64,000 nucleotides of DNA from Clostridium_AD sp050717635 (lineage in GTDB: Bacteria > Bacillota > Clostridia > Clostridiales > Clostridiaceae). The translations under genes and the position numbers were made by a program. Position 1 is the first letter of the stretch. Each line of letters opens with the position of its first letter. This document shows positions 26,891 to 35,118 of this stretch, piece after piece. Location: contig NZ_JBOITO010000030.1 in assembly GCF_050717635.1 (NCBI RefSeq), positions 372,001 to 436,000 on the forward strand, read 5' to 3'. The notes beneath the pieces are model-generated. The model was not told where the DNA came from and did not search any database. It saw only the letters and a program-made list of their open reading frames with translations.

Positions 26891-27172
26891 TCACCATAAA
26901 TAATCAATTATTTTAGGCACTAATAATATAAGCGTCGCACCTATAATACTCAATAAAACAACCTTAATTACATCTCTTTTTACATCCTTTGTATTTTTAT
27001 CCATTAGTACACCTATGACTATGCCCAAAAGCATACCCAACCCAGCTCCAATAGCTATGTTATTAAATAGCACTCCAAATGCTGCTCCAAATACTAGTCC
27101 AATTCCAATTCCAACGCTAAGATAATAATTCTGGTTATCTTTTTTTTCATTATTATTGTTCTTATCAGACAT
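26891..27172 (-). CDS. Small glycine-rich membrane protein, unknown function
   Basis: A protein of 93 residues with a polar Asn/Lys N-terminus and three hydrophobic segments. The first two are Gly-rich (VGIGIGLVFGAAFGVLF, AIGAGLGMLLGIVIGVLM), like glycine-zipper membrane proteins. The start at ATG 27170-27172 is chosen because GGAGG is 6 nt upstream; the upstream GTG overlaps the ribosome-binding site. I recognise no family. Neighbours are an acetyltransferase and rqcH and give no clue to function. Confidence 0.7.
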   Translation of the reverse strand: MSDKNNNNEKKDNQNYYLSVGIGIGLVFGAAFGVLFNNIAIGAGLGMLLGIVIGVLMDKNTKDVKRDVIKVVLLSIIGATLILLVPKIIDYLW

Positions 27173-27258
27173 ATTCACCCTCCTTTGCTGCGTTTAATCT
27201 TAAAGATGCTAAATAACTGAGTCTAAAACTATGTTAGTTCAACCATATAAACTGGAAT

Positions 27259-27369
27259 TTATCTATCAACTACTACCTTACCATCTGAATCTAATAATGG
27301 CGTCATTCCATTCAGACCAGTTCCAACAGTCGTTAAGTTACTTATAGTAGTGAATTTATACTTACTCCC
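27259..27369 (-). pseudogene. C-terminal fragment of a DUF6440-like protein
   Basis: Directly after the acetyltransferase stop, the same frame stays open for about 36 codons, ending GLNGMTPLLDSDGKVVVDR. That resembles the C-terminus of DUF6440-type small proteins (G-GLTPLLDxDGK). There is no start codon. It looks like the surviving tail of a lost gene. Family assignment is tentative. Confidence 0.5.
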
Positions 27370-27912
27370 TTAATTTTTATCAGATATAATCGCAAGCATC
27401 TGATGGTCTTCCCACTTTCCATTTATTTTTACATTCTTCTTTGCTATACCTTCTTTACAAAAACCTACTCTTTCTAATACAGTTACAGATCCAATGTTAT
27501 GAGGCATTGCACCTGCTTCAATCCGATGCAATGATAATTCATTAAATGCAAATTCTACTACCACCCTAATTGCTTCACTCATATACCCCTTGCCATTAAA
27601 TTGTTCGTCAAGAGCATAACCAACCATGCAACACTCCTTTGGACCACGTTCTATTTTAAATAAAGAAATATCTCCAATTAACTGTTCTGTATCTTTCATA
27701 AATATGCCAAAAGAATATTTTTCATCATTCTCTCTCTGTTTCAAACAATTGCTTAACGATTCGCGTTGCCATTCTATTGTATAATAAGCATCCTCCCGTG
27801 CTATAGAATACTTTTGAAAAAAAGTTCTATTTCGGATTTCCAAGCCACACAATGCTTCTGCATCTAATTCATTTAAAAATCGGATAAAAATCTCCTTACC
27901 TACAAACATCAT
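27370..27912 (-). CDS. GNAT acetyltransferase, RimJ/RimL type
   Basis: Predicted acetyl-CoA-dependent N-acetyltransferase of about 180 residues. The family pattern is clear: GDISLFKIE, the acetyl-CoA loop EQFNGKGYMSEAIR, then HRIEAGAMPHNIGSVTVLERVGF and the closing GKWEDHQMLAI, as in RimJ-like proteins acting on ribosomal proteins or small amines. The substrate is unknown. GGAAGG upstream favours the ATG at 27910-27912; the GTG 12 nt earlier overlaps it. It is flanked by unrelated short genes, an accessory region. Confidence 0.82.
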   Translation of the reverse strand: MMFVGKEIFIRFLNELDAEALCGLEIRNRTFFQKYSIAREDAYYTIEWQRESLSNCLKQRENDEKYSFGIFMKDTEQLIGDISLFKIERGPKECCMVGYALDEQFNGKGYMSEAIRVVVEFAFNELSLHRIEAGAMPHNIGSVTVLERVGFCKEGIAKKNVKINGKWEDHQMLAIISDKN

Positions 27913-28046
27913 AATGATATTCACCTTCCTTTTCTAATCCAGCTTCAATTTCCAATAATATTCTCCACTTACACTTGTTTATTATGGAATTTATGAAGAA
28001 GACGAACTAATCAGCTTTCTGTTTTCGTTAATTTTCGAAAATATCA

Positions 28047-28436
28047 TTATCGTTTTTCTCTGTCAAAAACGCTAAGATGAAATCCATTAAACAAGAATAT
28101 ACTAATTACAATCAATGCCCATAAACTCAAAAATATAGTTAGTCTATATGTTAAATTAGGAAGGAAAATTGTTAAAAAGGATATAATAAAAATCAAAGGA
28201 AAACTCATACGAAGCCATCTTGTTGATGTTATTCGTATTATATCTCCTTCTTTAACTGCTATTTCATTGCTCTTTACTCCAAATTGTGTGACCTTTATGT
28301 GAGCTTTACCATCAGGAAGTTCAACGTCTACACTATTATTTTCCATAACACTGTCTGCCTTTTCTCCGTTTACTTGTATTTGGATTTTTGAGCTTATGCC
28401 CTGCCATCCAGTATTTCGTTTAATAGTAATTGACAT
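28047..28436 (-). CDS. Hypothetical two-helix membrane protein
   Basis: A protein of about 129 residues. The N-terminal half is a beta-rich domain with INGE-like and ELPDGKAHIKV phrases, as in PEGA-type or carboxypeptidase-like beta sandwiches. Two C-terminal membrane helices follow (about 78-97 and 100-120). GGAG before ATG 28434-28436 sets the start. No established function. It looks like a stand-alone accessory gene. Confidence 0.7.
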   Translation of the reverse strand: MSITIKRNTGWQGISSKIQIQVNGEKADSVMENNSVDVELPDGKAHIKVTQFGVKSNEIAVKEGDIIRITSTRWLRMSFPLIFIISFLTIFLPNLTYRLTIFLSLWALIVISIFLFNGFHLSVFDREKR

Positions 28437-28611
28437 ATTATTATCTCCTTTCTTAGAAACGTTCTGCTTCATAATTGAAATTGGTTACTTCTCTATTTAT
28501 TACAACTACAAAACACCGTATAAATACATTGTACCATTTTACTCATAAATATTGGTAACTTATCCTTTCGAAAATATATAACTATTTTCTAACCCATTGC
28601 TCGAAATATAA

Positions 28612-28657
28612 CTCAAAAAAAGACAAGGGATATGTGTATAATATATCCCTTGTCTTT
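28612..28657 (-). terminator. Terminator after the THUMP methyltransferase
   Basis: AAAGACAAGGGATAT and its complement form a 15-bp stem (28619-28657). Seven T residues follow on the minus strand. It lies 86 nt after the methyltransferase stop. Confidence 0.88.
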
Positions 28658-28743
28658 CTACTGTAACATGCATGATATTATGAGCATTCTCCAAATGTGA
28701 CCTTACACTTATTGCAAGGCACGTAGGAGAATTTTCATAATTC

Positions 28744-29883
28744 TCAGTCCTCTTTCTTTTTTCTTGGTACTTCTTTTATATATTGGTAATAATAACACAA
28801 AATCCTTCCATTATATAATTTCCTATTTTTATCAGCTTTATTTCCAAAGTCTTTCTGAAAGTCCTTATTAGCTGTTATTACAAAGCAGGACCATTCATTT
28901 AAACTCCTATACATTTCCCCAAAGTCGTTATGAAGTTTTTTTAACTCTTGAAGCTCACCCATTCTTTCTCCATAAGGTGGATTTGTTATTATAACTCCAT
29001 ATTTCTGCCTAGAAGTAAAACTTTGCATAGGTATTTTCTGAAATTTTATACAGTCCTTAACTCCTGCCTTTTCAGCATTCTGTATAGCTGTTCGAAGCAG
29101 ACTTCCGTCAATATCTGAAGCTAGTATTTCAACTTCATTGCTATTTACAGTTTGTCTTGCACCGTCTCTAACTTGCTCCCAAATGTCGCTTTCCATATTT
29201 GGCCAAGTTTCACTTACAAATTTTCTATTTATGCCTGGTGCAATATTTTTACCTATAAGGGCTGCTTCTATTGCAATGGTTCCTGAACCACATAGAGGAT
29301 CAGCAAGGACTCTAGTAGTATCCCATTTACTTATTAACACAAGGGCTGCAGCTAGTGTTTCTTTCAGCGGTGCTTCACCTGCATATTCTCTATATCCTCT
29401 CTTATGTAATCCCACACCTGAAGTGTCTATTGATAGTGTTACTGTATCTTTTAAAATTGCAACCTCTATTTTATATACCGGGCCTTCTTCTGAAAACCAT
29501 TCTGAATCATATTTTTTCTTCATAGCCTCTACTACTGCTTTTTTTACTATTCCCTGACAATCTGGAACACTGTGAAGTTGTGATTTTATAGATTTACCTA
29601 CTATGTGCATCTTACCGTCCTCGGGTATTAAATTACCCCAATCTACTGCGAGGGTTCCTTGAAATAGTTCTTCAAAAGATAGAGCATTAAATTCTGCCAT
29701 CTTTATAAAAAGTCTTTCTGCAGTTCTTAGCCAAATATTGCATATAGCAATATCCATTTCATCTCCTTTAAACGTTACTTTTCCATTTTCAACAATTAAA
29801 TCTTCGTAGCCTAGCTGCTTTAGTTCCTTAGCTGTAACAGCTTCTAAACCAAAAGACGTAGTGGCAATTAAATTATACATCAT
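28744..29883 (-). CDS. THUMP-domain SAM-dependent RNA methyltransferase (RlmL/YpsC type)
   Basis: Predicted guanine-N2 rRNA methyltransferase. The 379-residue protein has a THUMP RNA-binding domain (about 45-155), then a UPF0020 catalytic domain. Motif I region is ADPLCGSGTIAIEAALIG, and the catalytic NPPY motif is in IITNPPYGERMG. This layout equals B. subtilis YpsC. GGGAGAG sits 7 nt before the first of two ATGs. The extreme C-terminus is Lys/Glu-rich. It appears to be a single-gene unit with its own terminator. Confidence 0.92.
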   Translation of the reverse strand: MMYNLIATTSFGLEAVTAKELKQLGYEDLIVENGKVTFKGDEMDIAICNIWLRTAERLFIKMAEFNALSFEELFQGTLAVDWGNLIPEDGKMHIVGKSIKSQLHSVPDCQGIVKKAVVEAMKKKYDSEWFSEEGPVYKIEVAILKDTVTLSIDTSGVGLHKRGYREYAGEAPLKETLAAALVLISKWDTTRVLADPLCGSGTIAIEAALIGKNIAPGINRKFVSETWPNMESDIWEQVRDGARQTVNSNEVEILASDIDGSLLRTAIQNAEKAGVKDCIKFQKIPMQSFTSRQKYGVIITNPPYGERMGELQELKKLHNDFGEMYRSLNEWSCFVITANKDFQKDFGNKADKNRKLYNGRILCYYYQYIKEVPRKKKED

Positions 29884-29932
29884 ATATTATCTCTCCCATT
29901 TCTTCTTCCTTATTGATTAAATCTCTTATATT

Positions 29933-29961
29933 ATGATATCTCTATTTGTTATTATTGTCTA
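29933..29961 (-). promoter_or_regulatory. Candidate promoter of the THUMP methyltransferase
   Basis: TAGACA (29956-29961), 17 nt, TATCAT (29933-29938) on the minus strand. One mismatch to consensus in each box. Leader about 45 nt. Confidence 0.4.
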
Positions 29962-29985
29962 GGAATTTTAAATTAGTCTTCTAAT

Positions 29986-30018
29986 AAAAATAAAAGTGTC
30001 AGAATTATCTCTGACACT
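29986..30018 (-). terminator. Terminator after uraA
   Basis: AGTGTCAGA and TCTGACACT form a perfect 9-bp stem with a 6-nt loop. TTTATTTTTATT follows on the minus strand. Confidence 0.85.
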
Positions 30019-30045
30019 ACATTTAAGTTTTTACTCATTAAAATC

Positions 30046-31332
30046 TTATTCTTTTTCTTCTGACACACTCTTTTCAGGTAAAACTAAGTTCAGTATTACA
30101 CCCACTAAAGTTGCAAGAGCAACCCCTGCAATCTCAACTTCTGATCCTGCGAGTGGGAATTTAATCCCGCCTCCACCAATACCTAAAACTATTATAACTG
30201 AAGCAATTATAAGATTTCTTTTTTTACTAAAATCAATTTTATCTTCTACAAAAATTCTAAAACCTGAGGAAGCAATTATTCCAAATAACAGTACACTAAC
30301 TCCTCCAATAACAGGCAGTGGAATATTACCAATTACCGCAGATACAGGTCCTATAAAGGATAATATAATTGCAATTATAGCAGCTCCTCCAATTACCCAA
30401 ACGCTGTATACCTTCGTAATTGCCATAACTCCTATATTTTCTCCGTAAGTAGTATTAGGAGGTCCACCTACAAACCCTGCAAACATTGTAGCAACTCCAT
30501 CTCCAAGTATTGATCTATGTAGTCCCGGATCTTTTGTAAAGTCTCGTCCTACAACATTACTTGTTACATACACATGGCCAATATGCTCAGCAAGGGTTAC
30601 GAAAGCTACTGGAGCCATAAGCATAATAGCATTTATATTAAATGTTGGAAGCACGAAACTTGGTAATGTAAAAAATTTTGCGTTACCTATTTCCTGTAGA
30701 GCTTCCTTTGGAATTACTCCAAGGATCAAACAAAGTATATACCCAATTACCATTGCGATGAGTATGGGTACTACACCGAAAAATCCTTTGAAATACATAG
30801 TACCCAAGATAGCAACTCCAAGGGTTGTCATTGATATAAATATCCATTTAAATCTAGATACACCCTCTAGTGCTGGTGTTGTAAATGTTGAGTTTAATCC
30901 CGCCCAGTTTATAGCAACTCCAGCTAAACTAAGTCCTATTACAATTACAACAGAACCTACCACCACTGGAGATAACATTCTATCTAACCATTTAGTTCCT
31001 GCAATTTTAATAATTAGTGCTACTATTACATATACAAGCCCCGCAGCAATAATTCCTGATAGCATAGAACTTTGCCCATATAACTTTGTGGCAACACCCA
31101 TAGGTCCAATGAACGCAAAGGATGAGCCTACATATGCAGGAAGTTTAGCTTTTGTACATAAAATATATAATAGTGTTCCCACTCCACTACAGAACATTGC
31201 TATTGATGGACTAAGACCTGTGATCATTGGTACAAGGATAGTTGCACCCACCATAGCAAATAAATGTTGAAGACTTAATGGAATAGTCTTTAGAATTGGC
31301 AATCTTTCATCTACATCTATATAATTTTTCAT
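30046..31332 (-). CDS. uraA: Uracil permease (NCS2 family)
   Basis: Proton-coupled uracil importer. The 428 residues form about 14 hydrophobic segments, with NCS2 landmarks SLQHLFAMVGATILVP near the N-terminus, TLAEHIGH (substrate-site Glu), and FVGGPPNTTYGENIGVMA (second substrate motif). The ribosome-binding site AAGGGGG merges with a PyrR-type RNA hairpin. It follows pyrR at 77 nt, so it belongs to a PyrR-controlled pyrimidine salvage unit. Confidence 0.95.
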   Translation of the reverse strand: MKNYIDVDERLPILKTIPLSLQHLFAMVGATILVPMITGLSPSIAMFCSGVGTLLYILCTKAKLPAYVGSSFAFIGPMGVATKLYGQSSMLSGIIAAGLVYVIVALIIKIAGTKWLDRMLSPVVVGSVVIVIGLSLAGVAINWAGLNSTFTTPALEGVSRFKWIFISMTTLGVAILGTMYFKGFFGVVPILIAMVIGYILCLILGVIPKEALQEIGNAKFFTLPSFVLPTFNINAIMLMAPVAFVTLAEHIGHVYVTSNVVGRDFTKDPGLHRSILGDGVATMFAGFVGGPPNTTYGENIGVMAITKVYSVWVIGGAAIIAIILSFIGPVSAVIGNIPLPVIGGVSVLLFGIIASSGFRIFVEDKIDFSKKRNLIIASVIIVLGIGGGGIKFPLAGSEVEIAGVALATLVGVILNLVLPEKSVSEEKE

Positions 31333-31340
31333 TTAGTTCC

Positions 31341-31364
31341 CCCTTTTTAGTCTCGCTGGACTAT
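31341..31364 (-). promoter_or_regulatory. Putative PyrR RNA-binding hairpin over the uraA ribosome-binding site
   Basis: The minus-strand RNA reads AGTC-CAGCGA-GACT followed by A-rich sequence and AAGG. This fits the PyrR binding-loop pattern (stem, CNGNGA loop, downstream AAGG). The AAGG merges with the AAGGGGG Shine-Dalgarno of uraA, and no terminator follows. PyrR-UMP could therefore block translation. Confidence 0.6.
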
Positions 31365-31409
31365 TTTAAAAGACAATTTTTATTCTTTAAAGCTGTATCT
31401 TCTGTGAAG

Positions 31410-31946
31410 CTATAGTTCATATATACACACTGAATCCTTACCATCAATTTCTAAAAGTTCGACAGATATCATTTCTTTTCCTGAAGTAGGTATGTTTTTG
31501 CCTACATAATCTGCTCTTATAGGAAGTTCTCTATGCCCTCTATCTACTAATACTGCAAGTTGTATCATCTGAGGCCTACCCTTGGATATTATGGCATCTA
31601 TGGCGGCTCTTGCTGTCCTGCCAGTATAGAGTACATCGTCCACTAAAATTATTTTTTTTCCTCTTACGTCTATACCTAAATTCGAACTATTTAAAACAGG
31701 TTGCTGATTTGATGATGTAAGGTCATCTCTATATAATGTAATATCAACAGATCCTACTGGAAGTTTAATACCCTCAAACTGTTCTATTAGGATAGATATT
31801 CTTTGTGCGATTGGTTCACCTCGTCTTTTTATGCCTACAAAGATTATGTTTTCTACCCCTTTATTTTTCTCAATAATTTCATGTGCTACTCTTGTTAAAG
31901 TTCTTTCTATTGCTTTTTTATCTAAAAGTACTGATTTTAATTCCAT
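31410..31946 (-). CDS. pyrR: PyrR, pyrimidine attenuation regulator
   Basis: UMP-dependent RNA-binding regulator with residual uracil phosphoribosyltransferase activity. The 178 residues carry the PRPP-binding motif ILVDDVLYTGRTARAA and the family phrase FVGIKRRGEPIAQRI. Its own leader holds a PyrR attenuator, so it is autoregulated. It is followed by the uracil permease. Length is typical. Confidence 0.96.
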   Translation of the reverse strand: MELKSVLLDKKAIERTLTRVAHEIIEKNKGVENIIFVGIKRRGEPIAQRISILIEQFEGIKLPVGSVDITLYRDDLTSSNQQPVLNSSNLGIDVRGKKIILVDDVLYTGRTARAAIDAIISKGRPQMIQLAVLVDRGHRELPIRADYVGKNIPTSGKEMISVELLEIDGKDSVCIYEL

Positions 31947-31991
31947 AATCTCACCCCCTATTTAGTAGTGTTTTTTATTTATACCCAGTAT

Positions 31992-32074
31992 AAAAAAGCC
32001 CTCACCATAAGGTAAGGGCATACTATACTTGCATACTAGTATTGCTATCACTATCCTTATGAACTCTCTGGAAC
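31992..32074 (-). promoter_or_regulatory. PyrR attenuator in the pyrR leader
   Basis: The minus strand shows the PyrR binding loop TTCCAGAGAG followed by AAGGATAG (32051-32074). Next comes an intrinsic terminator GCCCTTACC-TTAT-GGTGAGGGC plus six T residues (31992-32019). The spacer between can form the antiterminator. UMP-bound PyrR should stabilise the loop and promote termination before pyrR. Confidence 0.88.
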
Positions 32075-32124
32075 ATTTAAAGGCATAAATATTATATTAA
32101 AGACATACTATCATAAATTATGTG

Positions 32125-33042
32125 CTATTTCAACTCTTTTCTTAACTTGGTTATAAGTTTTTCAAAATAATCTGGAAGAGGTGAAATAAATTCTATGTAC
32201 TTTTTAGTGGTTGGATGGATGAATCCAAGCATTTTGGCATGAAGAGCTTGCCCCTTTAAATTAAATCTCTGCTTTTTATAACCATAAACCAAATCACCAA
32301 CCAAAGGATGTCCTATCTTTGCCATATGTACTCTTATTTGATGAGTTCGTCCTGTTTCTAAATTACATTCAACTAATGTATGACTTTCAAATCTCTCTAT
32401 TACACTATAATGGGTAACAGCCCTTTTACCACTTTCTACTACACCCATTTTTATTCTGTCAGTAGGATTTCTTGCAATAGGTTTATCAATTATACCTTCA
32501 TCGCTTTTAATTATACCTTCCACAAGGGCCACATAACTTCTTTTCGCTGAATGTTCTTTAAACTGATCCGCTAAGCAGTTATGAGCATTGTCATTTTTAG
32601 CCACCACTAAGGCTCCAGATGTGTCTTTATCAATTCTATGCACTATTCCTGGTCGTAGTATACCATTGATACCTGATAGGTCCTTGCAATGATTTAAAAG
32701 CGCATTAACTAGTGTTCCAGTATAGTTTCCAGGTGCTGGATGAACTACCATATCTTGCGGCTTATTAATTACAATTACATCGCTATCTTCATATATAACA
32801 TCCAGTGGTATATCCTCCGCTTTTATATTTAACTCTACAGGCTCTGGAATAGTTATTGTTACTTGTTCCTGTAATTTTAATTTATAATTACTTTTTCTAC
32901 ATTTACCATTTACGAAGGCCGTTCCGCCTTCAATTATCCCTTGGACATGGGATCTAGATTTATTTTCTAATTTACTAGAAATAAACACATCTAATCTCTG
33001 TGAAACTTCACTCTCATCAACCTTAAATTCAAAAACATCCAT
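32125..33042 (-). CDS. rluD: 23S rRNA pseudouridine synthase, RluD family
   Basis: Converts specific 23S rRNA uridines to pseudouridine. The 305 residues comprise an N-terminal S4 domain (about 12-75, RLDVFISSKL) and a catalytic domain with HRIDKDTSGALVVAK containing the essential Asp, then GRTHQIRVHMAKIGHPLVGD. Its ATG directly follows the lspA stop, so both are co-transcribed. The lspA-rluD pair upstream of pyrR-uraA is standard Firmicute order. Confidence 0.94.
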   Translation of the reverse strand: MDVFEFKVDESEVSQRLDVFISSKLENKSRSHVQGIIEGGTAFVNGKCRKSNYKLKLQEQVTITIPEPVELNIKAEDIPLDVIYEDSDVIVINKPQDMVVHPAPGNYTGTLVNALLNHCKDLSGINGILRPGIVHRIDKDTSGALVVAKNDNAHNCLADQFKEHSAKRSYVALVEGIIKSDEGIIDKPIARNPTDRIKMGVVESGKRAVTHYSVIERFESHTLVECNLETGRTHQIRVHMAKIGHPLVGDLVYGYKKQRFNLKGQALHAKMLGFIHPTTKKYIEFISPLPDYFEKLITKLRKELK

Positions 33043-33489
33043 CTATATCTCTCCCTTTAGTATAGAAATCATCAGAACAAATGTACCCAGGACTACTAAC
33101 ATATCAGCTACGTTAAATGTTGGGAAATAATATACATCTTTGTAATGAAGTAAAATAAAATCTACTACGTATTTATAAAATAATCTATCATATAAATTTC
33201 CTAGCGCTCCACTTATGATCAGTGCAAAGCTTATTCTTACGAGTTTTGATTTTGGCTTATACGCAATAATATAATATATCATTCCTGATATAACAAGTAA
33301 AGTAACTATAGCTAATATTATTATTTTATTTTGTAAAATTCCGAAAGCCGCTCCTCTATTCTCTAAGTATTCTAAACTAAAAAAGTCTTTAATTAATACA
33401 ACTGCACTGTTTTCTTTTAAAGTACCAAGTGCCCAAATTTTAGATAATCTATCCAATAGCAAGCCTAAAAAAACAATTAATATTTCCAT
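33043..33489 (-). CDS. lspA: Lipoprotein signal peptidase
   Basis: Aspartic peptidase that removes signal peptides from prolipoproteins at the membrane. The 148 residues have four membrane helices. Conserved motifs are NRGAAFGIL, GALGNLYDRL...VVDF (first Asp) and FNVADM (second Asp). The ribosome-binding site is a GGGGG run. It abuts rluD downstream. Confidence 0.96.
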   Translation of the reverse strand: MEILIVFLGLLLDRLSKIWALGTLKENSAVVLIKDFFSLEYLENRGAAFGILQNKIIILAIVTLLVISGMIYYIIAYKPKSKLVRISFALIISGALGNLYDRLFYKYVVDFILLHYKDVYYFPTFNVADMLVVLGTFVLMISILKGEI

Positions 33490-33514
33490 ACCCTTCCCCC
33501 TATGCTATAAAATG

Positions 33515-33571
33515 AAAAGTATATATTGCACAATGTTCTCAAACTAATATTTCACCGCAATATATACTTTT
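33515..33571 (-). terminator. Stem-loop after the DksA/TraR-type gene
   Basis: AAAAGTATATATTGC (33515-33529) and its exact complement (33557-33571) form a 15-bp stem with a 27-nt loop. CTTTTCATTTTAT follows on the minus strand. Probable terminator between the DksA-like gene and lspA. Confidence 0.6.
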
Positions 33572-33600
33572 TCTATTATTCATATTTAAAATACTTTTTT

Positions 33601-34200
33601 TTAATCAGGTAACTGATTCCTATACTGCTCATTACTTATTTTTTCTATAGGTTCCACATAACCATCCTCATCCTCTTCGTAAGATTCAGCTGTATCTTCT
33701 AATTTATTAAAGTGTTCTACTATCTGGTAAGTATCTTCAGCATCAATACTTGCTTCACCGCTGTAACTGTACCTAAAAGGTGTACCAATCACTTCTTCCT
33801 CAACTGGTCTATTATTTTGTTCTGCTGGCTTATTGCTATCTATAGTTTTTTGACATGTAGCGCAGTTTTCTGCATAGGGTATAAATTCTAATCTTTCCTC
33901 AATTATGTCGCTACCGCAGCTCTTGCATTTCCCATAGGTGCCATTTTCAATATTTTTTAGTGAATCTTCAATTTTATTAATAATCGACACTTCATTTTTC
34001 TTAAGTGCAAGCCCTTTTTCTTTATCAAATAGTTCTGATGCACTATCTGACGGATGATTATCATAAAAAGATAGCTCAGACGCCATTTCACTGTTAGAAT
34101 TTATAACTCCATTTTGTTTCATTGTATTAATAAGACTGTTCACTCTCGATTTTTCACTTATCAATTTTTCTTTATAATACTGTGTTTTTTCCTTATCCAT
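33601..34200 (-). CDS. TraR/DksA-type zinc-finger protein (YteA family)
   Basis: A 199-residue protein with an N-terminal helical region (MKQNG...NHPSDSASELFDKEKG) and a DksA-type C4 zinc finger. The Cys pairs are CKSC and CATC, around residues 97 and 118. The acidic C-terminal tail is typical of the B. subtilis YteA/YocK proteins, which are linked to sporulation or stationary phase. GAGGAG precedes the ATG. Whether it binds RNA polymerase like DksA is not established. It stands alone upstream of lspA. Confidence 0.88.
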   Translation of the reverse strand: MDKEKTQYYKEKLISEKSRVNSLINTMKQNGVINSNSEMASELSFYDNHPSDSASELFDKEKGLALKKNEVSIINKIEDSLKNIENGTYGKCKSCGSDIIEERLEFIPYAENCATCQKTIDSNKPAEQNNRPVEEEVIGTPFRYSYSGEASIDAEDTYQIVEHFNKLEDTAESYEEDEDGYVEPIEKISNEQYRNQLPD

Positions 34201-34309
34201 GATAACAACTCCTCTAGTATTTAATATTGTATTAATATTAAATTAATAAAACTCCTATAAGGTTATGTTTTCACATGGAGTGAAATTTATTACACTTATT
34301 TAAAAATAT

Positions 34310-35107
34310 TTAAAATTTCTCAAATTTTTTTACGCTTTTTACTATTGATTCTATAGTATCTATTGATACTGTTTGTTTTGCATCGGATATAGCATTATCG
34401 GGGGTAACATGACTTTCAATCATGAGGCCATCCGCTCCTGCAGCAATTGATGCAAGTGACATCGTCTCTACAAGTTCACGCCTACCCGTTCCATGGCTTG
34501 GATCAACAATTATTGGGGTACGGTATTTTTGTTTAATTGCAGCCACAATACTTAAATCTAATGTGTTTCTTGTGTATGTTTCAAAGGTCCTAATACCTCT
34601 TTCACAGAGCACAACATTCTCATTACCATTACAAATGATATATTCTGCTGCATGAAGCCACTCTGAAAGCGTTGCACTCATGCCTCTTTTTAATAAAATA
34701 GGTATTTTTAATTTCCCAACCTCTTTTAGTAAACTGTAATTGTACATATTTCTAGAGCCTATTTGTAACATATCAGCATAATTTGATACTAAATCTATAT
34801 CACTCGTATCCATAACCTCTGTTACAATGGGCATATTAAATTCAGAACCAATGCTTTTGAGTATTTTGAGGCCCTCTTCCTTTAATCCTTGAAAATCATA
34901 GGGTGAAGTTCTTGGTTTAAAGGCTCCCGCCCTTAATATATGTACCCCTGCCTTTTTTAAACCCTTAGCTATAGCATACATATTATCATATTTTTCAACT
35001 GCGCAAGGGCCTGATATAATAACTTTTTCACTTCCGCCAATAACTACATTTTTAACATTTACAAGTAAATCCTTCCCACTTTTTTTATCAACTAATAACT
35101 TTTCCAT
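34310..35107 (-). CDS. aroF: 3-deoxy-7-phosphoheptulonate (DAHP) synthase
   Basis: First enzyme of the shikimate pathway, condensing PEP and erythrose-4-phosphate. The 265 residues form the type I-beta/KDO8PS-like TIM barrel. Metal and substrate residues lie in IISGPCAVEKYD (conserved Cys), RAGAFKPRTSPYDFQG and IIVDPSHGTGRR. The protein has no chorismate-mutase or ACT regulatory extension, so it may be insensitive to aromatic feedback. It follows mtnN at 11 nt. Confidence 0.94.
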   Translation of the reverse strand: MEKLLVDKKSGKDLLVNVKNVVIGGSEKVIISGPCAVEKYDNMYAIAKGLKKAGVHILRAGAFKPRTSPYDFQGLKEEGLKILKSIGSEFNMPIVTEVMDTSDIDLVSNYADMLQIGSRNMYNYSLLKEVGKLKIPILLKRGMSATLSEWLHAAEYIICNGNENVVLCERGIRTFETYTRNTLDLSIVAAIKQKYRTPIIVDPSHGTGRRELVETMSLASIAAGADGLMIESHVTPDNAISDAKQTVSIDTIESIVKSVKKFEKF

Positions 35108-35118
35108 ATATACGACTC

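Noticed and set aside
28658..28746. UGA read as selenocysteine after the THUMP methyltransferase
   Set aside because: The two TGA codons are not at redox-type positions, and no bacterial SECIS-like hairpin directly follows either one. A normal stop is far more likely.
30287..31270. Long open frames antisense to uraA and other membrane genes
   Set aside because: They mirror real genes with clear family motifs, lack ribosome-binding sites and encode low-complexity Pro/Thr/Ile-rich sequence.
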